A stretch of 64,000 bases of DNA from Dyadobacter luticola (GCF_005860805.1 NZ_VCEJ01000005.1:744001-808000), one strand, 5' to 3'; shown: positions 16,291 to 25,521, numbered from the stretch's first letter. Notes: generated by a model not told the origin, from the sequence alone. Made by a program: numbers and translations.

Positions 16291-17484
16291 TTACGCCGTC
16301 AACGACCCGAGCGCCCCGACGAACGTTTTCATCTCGTCCATCGTCCCGAGGCTTACGCGGCACCAGGGTTTGTTTTGAATGTCGAAGGTACGGATGGATA
16401 CACCCTTGGCGGCCAGCTTGGTAAGTAGCTCTTTGGCCGGCATAGCCACCGGGAAGATCACGAAATTGGTGTATGAAGGAATGTACTTGTAGCCCATTTT
16501 ATCGAGGTTTTCGTACAAATACAGTTTCGCTTCGTGGTTTTTCTTGCGGGTATCGCCCTGGAAATCTTTGTCGTCCATGGCAGCAGATGCGGCAAAAATC
16601 GAAGTATAAGAGATACCCATACCGCCGCGGGTGATTTTATTGATGCTTTCGAGGTACGATGGCAGTGCGACCATGTAACCTACGCGGATACCGGCCATAC
16701 CCATGATTTTGGAGAATGTGCGGGCCACGATCACGTTTTTCTTTTCTTGCAAAAGCGAGACCATGCTCTGCGTATCAGCGCCTACTGCAAGTTCAATGTA
16801 TGCCTCATCTACAAATACAGGCACTTTTTCGGAAACACGTGAGCAGAAATCGAGCAGGTCCTGACCTTTGGTGATCGAACCGGTCGGGTTGTTTGGGTTA
16901 CAAACGTACACCAGCTTGGTATCCTTATCGATAGCGGCTTCCATCGCTTTCAGGTCGTGTGACCAGTCGGCTGTACAAGGTACCGGCTTCCAGGTTGCGC
17001 CTACGGATTTGGCCACCTGCACCAGCGACATATAGCATGGGTCGGCAGAAACAATGTTTCCCTGGCCTTTCATGAATGTTACCAGCGCCACTTTTTCCAA
17101 AAGATCCGAAGAGCCCGGTCCCATAAAAATGTGGTCAGGGGTCACGCCTTCTTTTTTGGCAATTTTATCTATCAGGTCCGACATTTCTTTCCAGGCATAA
17201 CGGTTTCCGTTTTTCACAGAATCCGCCACGGCTTTCTGTGCCGTCATCGGCGGGCCGTAAGGATTTTCGTTTGCATTCAGTTTTGCCAGAATTTTTGGTG
17301 CCTTGAAATCAGCCGGCAAAAAATGCTCTCTCACCATCGGACTGCGGTAAATGCGGTTCTCAGGATCAAGCGATAACGGTGTGTTCGCGAATGCGCCCAT
17401 GCTCAGGTGCGGGGCCAAAGTCATTCCTCCGATTGCCATTAAACCGGATTTTAGCAAGTTGCGACGGTCCATTTTTTGATTCAT
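16291..17484 (-). CDS. Tat-exported HisC-like PLP aminotransferase
   Basis: This 397-aa class I/II aminotransferase resembles histidinol-phosphate aminotransferase. Visible motifs are LNANENPYGPP, GPGSSDLLEKV, YVCNPNNPTGS, VFVDEAYIE and ARTFSKIMGMAGIRVGY with the PLP-binding lysine. The N-terminus MNQKMDRRNLLKSGLMAIGG followed by MTLAPHLSMGAFA is a twin-arginine signal, so the enzyme is probably exported folded with PLP to the periplasm. I chose the ATG at 17482-17484 because the longer frame starts in non-homologous sequence. Substrate is unknown. It follows a SusC/SusD/lipoprotein operon but a terminator separates them. Confidence 0.82.
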   Translation of the reverse strand: MNQKMDRRNLLKSGLMAIGGMTLAPHLSMGAFANTPLSLDPENRIYRSPMVREHFLPADFKAPKILAKLNANENPYGPPMTAQKAVADSVKNGNRYAWKEMSDLIDKIAKKEGVTPDHIFMGPGSSDLLEKVALVTFMKGQGNIVSADPCYMSLVQVAKSVGATWKPVPCTADWSHDLKAMEAAIDKDTKLVYVCNPNNPTGSITKGQDLLDFCSRVSEKVPVFVDEAYIELAVGADTQSMVSLLQEKKNVIVARTFSKIMGMAGIRVGYMVALPSYLESINKITRGGMGISYTSIFAASAAMDDKDFQGDTRKKNHEAKLYLYENLDKMGYKYIPSYTNFVIFPVAMPAKELLTKLAAKGVSIRTFDIQNKPWCRVSLGTMDEMKTFVGALGSLTA

Positions 17485-17550
17485 TTTGCAGAAGTTTAAT
17501 AAGATGTGACGATTGAAATAGTAAGTAGAAGTGATTGACAATTTACAAAT

Positions 17551-17585
17551 AAACAAGCCAACCTGTATGCACGGTCAGCTTGTTT
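17551..17585 (-). terminator. terminator of the first SusC/SusD operon
   Basis: AAACAAGCCAACC (17551-17563) pairs with GGTCAGCTTGTTT (17573-17585) with two mismatches. On the minus strand the hairpin is followed by A/T-rich sequence and lies just after the stop of the lipoprotein gene. Confidence 0.6.
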
Positions 17586-17590
17586 TTCAA

Positions 17591-18076
17591 CTAGTTAGCT
17601 TGTACTTGTGAGAATCTCGTGAAGGCAATTCCTTTGTAAGATCCTGTCCAGGAAATCTTTGTGATCGACCCGGCTTTCGGTGCGGCGATGCCCAGCTCCG
17701 CCCAGGTTTTATCGATCGTGACCAAACCTTTTGCATCGGAAGTTACTTCGCCCAGCGTGCCGCCGGCGCGTAGGGTAATCTTGATAGCCACATTCGGTAC
17801 CGGTATCGAATCAATGCCTTTGGTATGATCAAGAATGTTGGTCTTGTCGAGTTCCAGGAGTCTTGCCGACAATGTCAGCTTGGCAGCTGTGGCCGAGTAA
17901 GCAACCGTCGGCTCGCTCGCGATCGGCGCACCGAAAGGTGCACCTACAATATCCACCAGCACCGGCGCCACGTCGCGGTCGAGGAACGGATCTTCTTCTT
18001 TGCAGGAAGTGATGCCCAATGTTACCGCCAGCAGCAGGCAGGCCATCGGAAAAAGTGTTTTGATATTTTTCATCAT
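17591..18076 (-). CDS. lipoprotein of a SusC/SusD operon
   Basis: This 161-aa protein starts MMKNIKTLFPMACLLLAVTL, then GITSCKEEDPF, with a lipobox cysteine at about residue 25. A compact beta-rich domain follows. It contains ATAAKLTLSARLLELD and VPNVAIKITLRAGGTLGEV, suggestive of an Ig-like fold. It lies 31 nt after the SusD-like gene and probably sits on the outer-membrane surface as an accessory binding protein of this uptake system. No enzyme motif is seen and I do not recognise a named family. Confidence 0.65.
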   Translation of the reverse strand: MMKNIKTLFPMACLLLAVTLGITSCKEEDPFLDRDVAPVLVDIVGAPFGAPIASEPTVAYSATAAKLTLSARLLELDKTNILDHTKGIDSIPVPNVAIKITLRAGGTLGEVTSDAKGLVTIDKTWAELGIAAPKAGSITKISWTGSYKGIAFTRFSQVQAN

Positions 18077-18107
18077 CTCAGTTTCTTAAATGTTTTTGAA
18101 CAAAAAG

Positions 18108-19586
18108 CTATTTCTCTGCCCACCACAATTTCGTTTTCATGTCATCATTGGCACCGTTCAATGCTTTGCCTGCATTTACTGAAGCCGCATTCAGCGAGTA
18201 CTCGGAAGCCGGGTAGTTGAAGCGCGTCGGTAAAATTCCACCATTGTTAAGCACGGCGCGGGGATCAGGCGCAGGGAAAACCGGGAAGCCGGTGCGGCGC
18301 CACTCTGTCCAGGCCTCGATGCCTTGTCCAAACAAAGCAACCCACTTTTGTTCAAGCACTTTTTCACGGGATACCGCGCCCACCTTGGTCAGGAAATCAG
18401 CTGGTGGCGTGAGGCCGTACTGAGCAAAGGATGCATTGATCCCGGTTTCAAAATAGGTTTTGGCGCTGCCTGTAATTTCTCCGTCCAAGGCTGCTTCGGC
18501 CAGGATGAAATTCAGTTCGGAGAATGTCATGATTACTTCCGGCGCCTCAGCTTTGGTAAATGCGCTTCCGATGGTTGAGCTGGTAGCCAGGTAGCTCGTC
18601 GCGATCGCGTCGGGCAGTCCGTTTGGGTGGCCCTGGTATTTGCCGTCTTTGTTTGGATTGGCATAAACCGTGATCCGGGTGTCGCCCAGCGCATTCATTT
18701 TGTCAGCCAATGTGCTGCTGATGTTCCAGTCGGTACGTCCGTCTTGGAGCAAAATTTGGTTCCACTCATTATTGCTCGGAAGTACCGTCGTGCACTTCAA
18801 AGAAGCATTATCCGCATTGCTGGTAAAAATTGGAAACTTCGCTGCATCGGCCAAAATCTCAGCCATAATCGCTTTTGACTCGGCCGGTTTTTTGGCAGCC
18901 TGGCGGTTTGCCAGACGTAGCCGCAGTGAGTTCGCAAATTTCTTCCACTTCAAAATATCACCGGCATACAGGATATCCCCAGCCACCGCCGGTCCGCCGA
19001 CCGTCAGTTTTTCGTTCGCCATTTTCAGGTCATTCAACATGCCGGCATAAACCACATCCATCGCGTCATATTTCGGCGTGTAAATCGGCGCTTCGGCAGT
19101 TCCCATGATGGCTTCCGTGTAAGGGATCGCGCCGTACATGTCCGTCAGCAGCGAAAAAACCCAGGTACGCATGACCAGCGCAACACCTTCATAATTCGCA
19201 TTCGGCGTGGCGGATTCTGCATTGGTTTGCATGATGATCCGCTGGAAATTGAGCAGGCCATCATTGAAAAACCCTTTCCAGTTGTTGGACAAAAGCGCCG
19301 GGGAAACCGTGTAATCGTCGCCTTCGTTGCTGTAAATGTTGCGGGTTAAATGCTGCACATAGAGTTCCGCAGCGTCAATGTTGATTCTTTCAAAACGCGT
19401 CCTGTGGCCCCAGTAGCGGTCTATCGAAGCCTCGATGCCGGTTGGGAGGAGGTATTGCGGCCCGATCGCCGTAGGGCTGTTCGGACTCGTGTTCATGTCG
19501 TCGAAATCTTTGGTGCAGCTGCTCGCAGTAAGTATTCCCGCGAGGGCCGTCATCCAGATCGTTTTATGGGTCAATATTTTTTTCAT
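18108..19586 (-). CDS. SusD/RagB-like nutrient-binding lipoprotein (SusD-like_2 type)
   Basis: This 492-aa lipoprotein has a signal peptide with lipobox (GILTASSCTKDFDDMNTSPN; Cys24) and then a helical, TPR-rich SusD fold. The start QYLLPTGIEASIDRYWGHRT and ELYVQHLTRNIY, and the end EQKWVALFGQGIEAWTEWRR, place it in the SusD-like_2 group (PF12771), which often pairs with peptide- or undefined-substrate SusC proteins. It forms a lid over the SusC channel at the cell surface. It follows its SusC by 38 nt and precedes a lipoprotein by 31 nt. Confidence 0.88.
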   Translation of the reverse strand: MKKILTHKTIWMTALAGILTASSCTKDFDDMNTSPNSPTAIGPQYLLPTGIEASIDRYWGHRTRFERINIDAAELYVQHLTRNIYSNEGDDYTVSPALLSNNWKGFFNDGLLNFQRIIMQTNAESATPNANYEGVALVMRTWVFSLLTDMYGAIPYTEAIMGTAEAPIYTPKYDAMDVVYAGMLNDLKMANEKLTVGGPAVAGDILYAGDILKWKKFANSLRLRLANRQAAKKPAESKAIMAEILADAAKFPIFTSNADNASLKCTTVLPSNNEWNQILLQDGRTDWNISSTLADKMNALGDTRITVYANPNKDGKYQGHPNGLPDAIATSYLATSSTIGSAFTKAEAPEVIMTFSELNFILAEAALDGEITGSAKTYFETGINASFAQYGLTPPADFLTKVGAVSREKVLEQKWVALFGQGIEAWTEWRRTGFPVFPAPDPRAVLNNGGILPTRFNYPASEYSLNAASVNAGKALNGANDDMKTKLWWAEK

Positions 19587-19624
19587 TTCAAAAATCTTTA
19601 AAGTCCGTAACTGGATTGACTGGA

Positions 19625-22600
19625 TCAGAATGAAAGCGACAGGTTCATACCTACACTGCGTGAGCTAGGCAGCTCGCCGTAACCAAAACCTTGTCCGTTT
19701 CCGCCTTTGGCATCAATTTCAGGATCGATGTGCGGCGTGTTTTTGAAGATCATCCAAACATTGCGTCCTACTACCGAAAGTTTAGCCGACTGGATTTTAA
19801 CCTTTTTCAAAATGCCCGGAGAAAAGCTGTAACCCAGCGAAACCTCGCGCAGCTTCACATAACTTGCATCGAAAATCGCCGATTCATGGTAGTTACGCGG
19901 GTTGCTGTAACCGTATAACTGGTTAGCCGTCACGATAATGTCGTTTGGAACATACGATTTGCTTCCGTCTGCACCAGTCACTTCGCGCACCCCTTTTCCG
20001 ATCACGCCTTCTTCGCGGCCTAATGCAGTTTCGGCGTACTGGCCAGTCCAGCGGGCAGTACCGGTACCTTCGTCGTAAATGTCACCGCCGATGCGGGCAT
20101 CTACCAGGAAGCTCAGGGATATGCCTTTGTAGTTCAATGTGTTGAGTACACCACCGATCCAATCGGGCTGCACATTACCCAGCTTCTGGCCGGCCACGGT
20201 TACCGGCAAACCATTCGCGCCGTAAACAACTTGTCCGTCCGGAGACTTCTGGAAACCTACGCCGTAGAATGTTCCGTAAGATTGGCCGACGCGTGCTTCC
20301 GAAGACATACCTCTCTGAGTAGCAAGTGTATAGGTAGTCAGGCCTTCTGCCAGCTCTACTACTTTGTTGCGGTTGCGGGCATAATTGACCGAAACATCCC
20401 AGCTAAATCCGCCCGGCAGTTTCACCGGCGTGCCCGAAAGTGTTACCTCAACCCCCTTGTTGGTGATTTTTCCAGCATTCAAAATCCGGGTATTGTAGCC
20501 GCTGGCTTTGGAGATTTCAACCCCGAGTATCTGGTCTTTCGTAGTCTGGTCGTAGTATGTTACGTCCACCCCGATTTTTCCTTTGAAGAACCGCAGGTCA
20601 GCACCCAGTTCAAGACCAGTCGTAATCTCCGGTTTCAGCCCGCTGTTTGCGATTTGAATGTTCTCGGAAAACTTCGGTACCGCACCATTCCACGATCCAC
20701 TCGCCAGGAATGTTTGCTGTAATTGATAAGGCGTAGCATCATTTCCAACCTGCGCATAACTTGCGCGGATTTTGCCAAAAGAGAATATACTTCCTTTAAT
20801 GTCAAGCAGTTCTGTAACCACCGCACTCAGCGAAGCCGAAGGGTAGAAGTAAGAGCGGGCATTTGCCGGCAATGTGCTCGACCAGTCATTCCGCGCCGTC
20901 AGGTCCAGGAACAAGGCATCTTTCCACGAGAAATTGGCCGTTCCGAACAAGCTCTGCGTTTCGGATTTGGTAATGTTACTCTCGATGGTATTGGCGCTTG
21001 GTACCGAGTTTCCTGCGTTATACAGTCCGTCCACCACCAGCTCGCCTACATAGAAGTAGTTTCTTTTCGAATAATTTTTCCGCTGGATTCCGCCAAACTG
21101 CACATTCAAACCAAAATCAGGTGTAATGTTCTTATTGAATGTCAGCATGAAATCCGAGTTGGTTTCCTGGCTGCGCAGTACCTCTTCCGAGTAGCGGCCC
21201 GGGGTGCGTACACCATTGCGGACACGCAGGAAGTTGGAAACATTAATCCGCGTATCACTCCAAAAATCGGTTCCTGAGCGTACCAGCAAGGTCAGCGATG
21301 GGAGAATTTTGTAGGTCAATGCAATGTTGCCGAGCAGACGGTCTTTCTCATTCCCGGAAGGCAGGTTTTTTTGAGAAAAATACGGGTTGGTGAAGAAGGT
21401 ATGCTGCCAGTTTGGTGGCTCCGTGTCGCCTGCGCGCTGGTTATGCACCGCCGTATAGCTTTCATAATCACGCAGCTGGTCCCACGAAACATGCCGGTGC
21501 GACCAGATAAATTCCTGCCCGCCGGTATAGCTCCGGTTGTCCGAGCCCGACTTAATGTACTCGCCGGATAATGTTACGCTGAGATTCTTCGTCAGGTTAT
21601 ATCCCGAGTTGATACGGAAGTTATTGCGGTGAAAATCATTGTAATACATAATCCCTTTCTGATCTACGCGGCTTAGTCCGAGGCGGAAAAAGCCTTTGTC
21701 ATTCCCACCATTTAATGCTACGCTGTTGGTGATGGTGCGGCCGGTTTGCCAGTATTCGTCCCAGTTGTTAGGCTGGGGAGTCAGTGGTGCAACATCGTCA
21801 CCAGTCCACCACTGTCTCACCATGCGTCCATCCATGGGCGCTCCCCAGCTTTCGTCGGTTCCCTCTGTACCAGCCAGCGGATATCTTGCGTCATACACGG
21901 CCCGGTACTGGGCAATTTCGGCAGGATCGGTAATGCTGCCGCTCCATCCGTCGTTGTACCAGGTGCGGTAACCGTTTCCACCGCCATACGTATTCTGGAA
22001 ATTAGGCTTGATCCACGGACGCTCGAAAGTGATATTTGAATTGATATCCACCCCGAGTCCTTTGGTGCCCTGTCCATTTTTTGTTGTGATCAAAATAACT
22101 CCGTTTGCGGCGCGTGAACCGTATAATGCAGCTGCATTAGGCCCTTTCAGCACCGACATTTCTTTAATGTTGTCGGGGTTAACCTCTGAGATCCCGCCTC
22201 CGTAAGTCTTATTCGCGGTTTGCTCCATCGGCACACCGTCGATGACGATCAGCGGCTGGTTATTTCCCGAAACCGACGAAGAGCCACGGATCTGAATGGT
22301 AGAGCCGCTGCCCGGGCCACCGTTGGACTGTATCCTCACCCCAGCAATTTTACCGGACAATGCATTCGCCACATTCGTCGAGCGCGATTCTGTGAGGGCG
22401 CTTCCCTTCACTTCCTGTACCGTATACCCCAGTGCTTTTTTCTCCCGCTGGATACCAAATGCGGTTACCACCACTTCGGAAAGTTGCCGTGTATCGGCTT
22501 CCAGCTTAATGTCAAAATTTGTTTGGTTGCCGATGGGTAATTCTTTGATCAGAAAACCCACATAGGAAACCACGAGAATTCCGTCGCCCGGCACCGAAAA

Positions 22601-22783
22601 ACTGAATTTTCCGTCTGCATCTGCGTTGGTACCCACATTGGTGCCTTTGTAAATGACAGATGCGCCCGCAAGTCCGAGACCATCTTCGGCCGCCGTGATC
22701 TTTCCGCTCAACTGCCTGACCTGGGCCAGCGCAAGCGGAGAGTAAAGGCACACCCATACTAATAAGAGTAGAACTTTACGCAT
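19625..22783 (-). CDS. SusC/RagA-type TonB-linked outer-membrane protein
   Basis: This 1052-aa receptor has a Sec signal peptide (MRKVLLLLVWVCLYSPLALA), a carboxypeptidase-D-like beta-sandwich domain (about 22-105, ending LSEVVVTAFG), a plug domain (about 115-220) and a 22-strand barrel. The plug carries IDGVPMEQ, then VLKGPNAAALYGSRAANGVI and LITTKNG. The last residue is Phe. It imports a nutrient captured by the SusD-like partner using TonB energy. Substrate is unknown; there is no degradative enzyme next to it. The 5' leader contains a promoter, a 61-codon ORF and a hairpin (22857-23249), suggesting transcript-level control. Confidence 0.92.
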   Translation of the reverse strand: MRKVLLLLVWVCLYSPLALAQVRQLSGKITAAEDGLGLAGASVIYKGTNVGTNADADGKFSFSVPGDGILVVSYVGFLIKELPIGNQTNFDIKLEADTRQLSEVVVTAFGIQREKKALGYTVQEVKGSALTESRSTNVANALSGKIAGVRIQSNGGPGSGSTIQIRGSSSVSGNNQPLIVIDGVPMEQTANKTYGGGISEVNPDNIKEMSVLKGPNAAALYGSRAANGVILITTKNGQGTKGLGVDINSNITFERPWIKPNFQNTYGGGNGYRTWYNDGWSGSITDPAEIAQYRAVYDARYPLAGTEGTDESWGAPMDGRMVRQWWTGDDVAPLTPQPNNWDEYWQTGRTITNSVALNGGNDKGFFRLGLSRVDQKGIMYYNDFHRNNFRINSGYNLTKNLSVTLSGEYIKSGSDNRSYTGGQEFIWSHRHVSWDQLRDYESYTAVHNQRAGDTEPPNWQHTFFTNPYFSQKNLPSGNEKDRLLGNIALTYKILPSLTLLVRSGTDFWSDTRINVSNFLRVRNGVRTPGRYSEEVLRSQETNSDFMLTFNKNITPDFGLNVQFGGIQRKNYSKRNYFYVGELVVDGLYNAGNSVPSANTIESNITKSETQSLFGTANFSWKDALFLDLTARNDWSSTLPANARSYFYPSASLSAVVTELLDIKGSIFSFGKIRASYAQVGNDATPYQLQQTFLASGSWNGAVPKFSENIQIANSGLKPEITTGLELGADLRFFKGKIGVDVTYYDQTTKDQILGVEISKASGYNTRILNAGKITNKGVEVTLSGTPVKLPGGFSWDVSVNYARNRNKVVELAEGLTTYTLATQRGMSSEARVGQSYGTFYGVGFQKSPDGQVVYGANGLPVTVAGQKLGNVQPDWIGGVLNTLNYKGISLSFLVDARIGGDIYDEGTGTARWTGQYAETALGREEGVIGKGVREVTGADGSKSYVPNDIIVTANQLYGYSNPRNYHESAIFDASYVKLREVSLGYSFSPGILKKVKIQSAKLSVVGRNVWMIFKNTPHIDPEIDAKGGNGQGFGYGELPSSRSVGMNLSLSF

Positions 22784-22856
22784 GGAGAAATAGGGTTAAA
22801 TTGAAGTTAGGTGAGTAGATAGTAAGCGGTAAACAAAGAAGAAGAGAGTGAAAAAG

Positions 22857-22928
22857 TTATGGCTGTGTGGTGTCCACACTGCCGTGCGCCGCACACACTT
22901 TCGCGTGGACAGAACAACACAGCCATAA
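22857..22928 (-). terminator. attenuator-like hairpin in the SusC leader
   Basis: TTATGGCTGTGT (22857-22868) pairs perfectly with ACACAGCCATAA (22917-22928). Inside it GTCCAC (22872-22877) pairs with GTGGAC (22905-22910), with a further small hairpin in the loop. On the minus strand the stem is followed at once by CTTTTTC, so it has the form of an intrinsic terminator 73 nt before the SusC start codon. Confidence 0.6.
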
Positions 22929-23042
22929 GCTTGCAAAACTGCTTTTCCGGAAAGCAATACCCTCTTTAATCGAGGACAAACAAGAGTTGAATGTTGAGAG
23001 AGGCAACCAAATGCCCGACGTCAACAAGTTTTGCTTGTCCAC
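22857..23042 (-). CDS. possible 61-aa leader peptide upstream of SusC
   Basis: A GTG-started ORF of 61 codons ends 73 nt before the SusC start. Its C-terminal half contains SFASLWLCCSVHAKVCAAHG, giving four cysteines in the peptide, and its last codons are encoded by the first arm and loop of the hairpin at 22857-22928. It lies wholly inside the leader predicted from the promoter at 23219-23248. No homologue is recalled, and no strong ribosome-binding site is visible. It may be a regulatory leader or a chance ORF. Confidence 0.3.
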   Translation of the reverse strand: MDKQNLLTSGIWLPLSTFNSCLSSIKEGIAFRKSSFASLWLCCSVHAKVCAAHGSVDTTQP

Positions 23043-23151
23043 GGAATTGAGAAACCAGTATTAAAAAAATTATATTGTGTCGAGTCGGTATACACCGGCA
23101 GGATTCGAAATTTTCCTGCGGATTCTTGTAGAATTCCTCTCGGCACTGTCA

Positions 23152-23180
23152 GATATATTCATGTGCGGCTCGAATATATC
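23152..23180. repeat. inverted repeat just downstream of the SusC promoter
   Basis: GATATATTC (23152-23160) and GAATATATC (23172-23180) form a perfect 9-bp inverted repeat with an 11-nt spacer. It lies some 35-65 nt downstream of the predicted start site on the minus strand, so it may be an operator or an RNA hairpin. Confidence 0.5.
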
Positions 23181-23218
23181 CTCGGTTTAGAAGTATGGTC
23201 ATTCGTTTAACGACCTCT

Positions 23219-23248
23219 CAAATATACTGACAATGTGAAATAATGCAA
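23219..23248 (-). promoter_or_regulatory. Bacteroidota-type promoter of the first SusC operon
   Basis: On the minus strand TTG (23248-23246) is followed after exactly 19 nt by TATATTTG (23226-23219), matching the TTTG-N19-TAnnTTTG consensus apart from one base. Transcription would start near 23212, giving a leader of about 430 nt before SusC. Confidence 0.55.
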
Positions 23249-23249
23249 G

Positions 23250-23514
23250 AGAATAAATTTAATTCTTGAAGTTTTTTGCAATAAAAATTGGTCTATATCT
23301 CTTAATGTAAAATATTATTGGAATAAATCGTTAAAAAGTTTTACTAATCTTCGTTTTTCAATTTCCTAGCTGGGTGGTAGATTAAATAGGCAGATTTTTA
23401 TTTGTAAATGACTATTAAATAGGTATTTACATACGAATATGAACTGGAAATTTGTGGTCAGGAGGTTACTTGGAGGTTAAAATGCTGATTTGGAGAAGTG
23501 AGGCGGGTAAATAC
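23250..23514. other. A/T-rich intergenic stretch with no gene seen
   Basis: This part of the 800-bp gap between SusC and the amidase gene is very A/T-rich. I see no ORF with protein-like composition, no RNA gene and no repeat in it. Confidence 0.5.
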
Positions 23515-23550
23515 AAAAAAGAGGGCTGCTTGTAGACAGTCCTCTTTTTT
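23515..23550 (-). terminator. terminator of the N-carbamoylputrescine amidase gene
   Basis: AAAAAAGAGGGCTG (23515-23528) pairs with CAGTCCTCTTTTTT (23537-23550) with one mismatch. It lies about 35 nt beyond the stop of the minus-strand amidase gene and has T-runs on both strands. Confidence 0.8.
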
Positions 23551-23585
23551 GATAACGCAGAATAATTATATTTCCTCCAAATCGG

Positions 23586-24494
23586 CTAGTCGATGTAGCG
23601 TTTCAGGATTGGCTTGTATGAATCAACCCGGCGGTCTCTCAAAAAAGGCCAGGTAGTGCGATAATGATCCAGTTTTTGCAAATCCAATTCCTGCACGTGC
23701 GTCACTTCTTCTTCATGCGGCGCCAGGTACAAGAGCCTGCCATGCGGGTTAGATACAAATGATCCGCCCCAGAATTGCTGGTCAGCTTCCCGGCCGACGC
23801 GGTTTACAGAAACCACATACACGCCATTCGCCACCGCATGTCCGCGCTGGATTGTCTGCCAGGCACCATATTGTTCTTCATTCGTTTCGGGGTCTGTTTC
23901 ATTGGTATCCCAGCCGATGGCGGTAGGGTAGAAAAGAATTTCCGCGCCCATTAAGCTGGTGATGCGGGCCGCTTCCGGGTACCACTGGTCCCAGCAGATC
24001 AACACCCCGATCTTCGCAAATTTGGTTTGGAAAACCCGGTAACCATCTTTGTCTTCCTGGCTAACCGGAGCATCGCCCGGCGAAGCGTCGCCCGGCGTGA
24101 AATAAAATTTCTCATAATATCCCGGATCATCGGGAATGTGCATTTTCCGGTATTTGCCCAGATAAGTGCCGTCGGCGTCGAGTACTGCGGTGGTATTATG
24201 GTAAAGCCCGTGTGCGCGTTTTTCAAAAAGTGAAGCAATGATCACGACGCCCAGTTCCTTGGCCAATACGCCCAAAGAGTCAGTTGAAGGACCAGGGATC
24301 GCCTCTGCGAGATTGAAATTCGCGTGGTCTTCCACATCGCAGAAATACAGGGATTTGAAAAGCTCCTGTAGGCAGACAATGTTGGCACCTTTTGCGGCTG
24401 CTTCCCGGATCTGGGTCACGGCTTTTTGAAAGTTGGCCTCCACATCGTCTGTGCAGCTCATTTGCACCAGGCCTATATTTACTTTTTTGGTCAT
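23586..24494 (-). CDS. aguB: N-carbamoylputrescine amidase
   Basis: This 302-aa carbon-nitrogen hydrolase has the Glu-Lys-Cys triad: E44 in CLQELFKSLYF, K117 in GKYRKMHIPDDPGYYEKFYF and C167 in VLICWDQWYPEAAR. The DDPGYYEKFYFTPGD stretch and the IGWDTNETDPETNEEQYGAW segment are characteristic of AguB, which cleaves N-carbamoylputrescine to putrescine, CO2 and ammonia. The ATG at 24492-24494 (MTKKVNIGLVQMSC) was chosen; the longer frame adds 26 non-homologous residues. It completes the agmatine route started by aguA at 13329. It is a single gene with its own terminator. Confidence 0.9.
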   Translation of the reverse strand: MTKKVNIGLVQMSCTDDVEANFQKAVTQIREAAAKGANIVCLQELFKSLYFCDVEDHANFNLAEAIPGPSTDSLGVLAKELGVVIIASLFEKRAHGLYHNTTAVLDADGTYLGKYRKMHIPDDPGYYEKFYFTPGDASPGDAPVSQEDKDGYRVFQTKFAKIGVLICWDQWYPEAARITSLMGAEILFYPTAIGWDTNETDPETNEEQYGAWQTIQRGHAVANGVYVVSVNRVGREADQQFWGGSFVSNPHGRLLYLAPHEEEVTHVQELDLQKLDHYRTTWPFLRDRRVDSYKPILKRYID

Positions 24495-24534
24495 GAATGG
24501 TCTTGTGAATGTTGAAAAATCAAAAATGGTAACA

Positions 24535-25521
24535 CTATTTTGCCCCCGGCAGTTCTTTGATAGGGAAGTCAAAAGGGATCTCGTTCATACATTTAAAATG
24601 TTTTTTGGGGCAGGAGGGATACCCGATCTTCGAGCAGGGCCGACAGTCAAGTCCTTTTCTTTCAAGTATTTCAAAAGACGTTTTATAAGGATACATGCCA
24701 AATTCAGGAACCGTGTTTCCCCAGATCGAATACACTTTTTTCTTAAATGCCGCCGCCACGTGCATCAGCCCGGTGTCGTGCGTGAATACAATTTTCGATT
24801 TCTGAATCAGGCTGGCCGATTGGTTAAAATTATATTTCCCGCAGCTGTTATAGATGAATGTATCGCCCACTGCCGCCCGTATCGCCTCTCCGGCTTCCGC
24901 ATCTTCCGGGCCGCCGAGTAAAATGATGGGGTAATCAATCTTGCGGCACAGTTCGATCATGCGGGGTACCGGCAATTTCTTGGTGCCATGCTGCCCACCG
25001 ATCGCATACCCCACAAATGCCTTTCGATGTGTTTCCGGCAGCCAGTCGCTTTCCACATTGTCTTTATAAGGAATGAAATAATCCAGCCCTTTTTCATCAT
25101 TCACCACATCCAAGGTTTTCAGCGTCGACATATACCGGTCCACAATGTGCAGATCAGGCATATAGTTAATCTTGAATTGCGTCAGCAGCCATTTTTGCGC
25201 ATTCAATTTGGGAAAACTAAATGACGGCGCACCCAGCTGAAACTTGATTTTCAGCGTCCGGATGTTTCGGTGCAGATCGATGACGTAGTCAAACTTCTCG
25301 GCCTTTAAAGCGGGAATAATGTTCTTGTCGCCCTTTTCCAAAAGCCACACCTTATCGATGTAAGGATTGTCTTTCAGTAAAAACGCATTATTGGCTTTGG
25401 TAAAATAATGGATTTCAGCGTCAGGAAACTGGTTTTTGAGGCATCTGACCACCGGTGTTGTGAGCACAATGTCCCCGATGGAGGAGAACCGAAGTATCAG
25501 GAATTTGACCGGTTTATTCAC
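24535..25521 (-). CDS. glycosyltransferase family 9 (heptosyltransferase-like)
   Basis: This 328-aa GT9 enzyme resembles ADP-heptose:LPS heptosyltransferases. The N-terminus FLILRFSSIGDIVLTTPVVR is the acceptor-domain signature. The C-terminal half has IILLGGPEDAEAGE and VFTHDTGLMHVAAAFKKKV, then YSIWGNTVPEFGMYPY, which form the nucleotide-sugar site. It probably adds a core sugar to LPS at the inner face of the inner membrane. Its start overlaps the upstream acyltransferase stop by 8 nt, linking it to lipid A acylation. Donor sugar is not determined by sequence. Confidence 0.88.
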   Translation of the reverse strand: MNKPVKFLILRFSSIGDIVLTTPVVRCLKNQFPDAEIHYFTKANNAFLLKDNPYIDKVWLLEKGDKNIIPALKAEKFDYVIDLHRNIRTLKIKFQLGAPSFSFPKLNAQKWLLTQFKINYMPDLHIVDRYMSTLKTLDVVNDEKGLDYFIPYKDNVESDWLPETHRKAFVGYAIGGQHGTKKLPVPRMIELCRKIDYPIILLGGPEDAEAGEAIRAAVGDTFIYNSCGKYNFNQSASLIQKSKIVFTHDTGLMHVAAAFKKKVYSIWGNTVPEFGMYPYKTSFEILERKGLDCRPCSKIGYPSCPKKHFKCMNEIPFDFPIKELPGAK

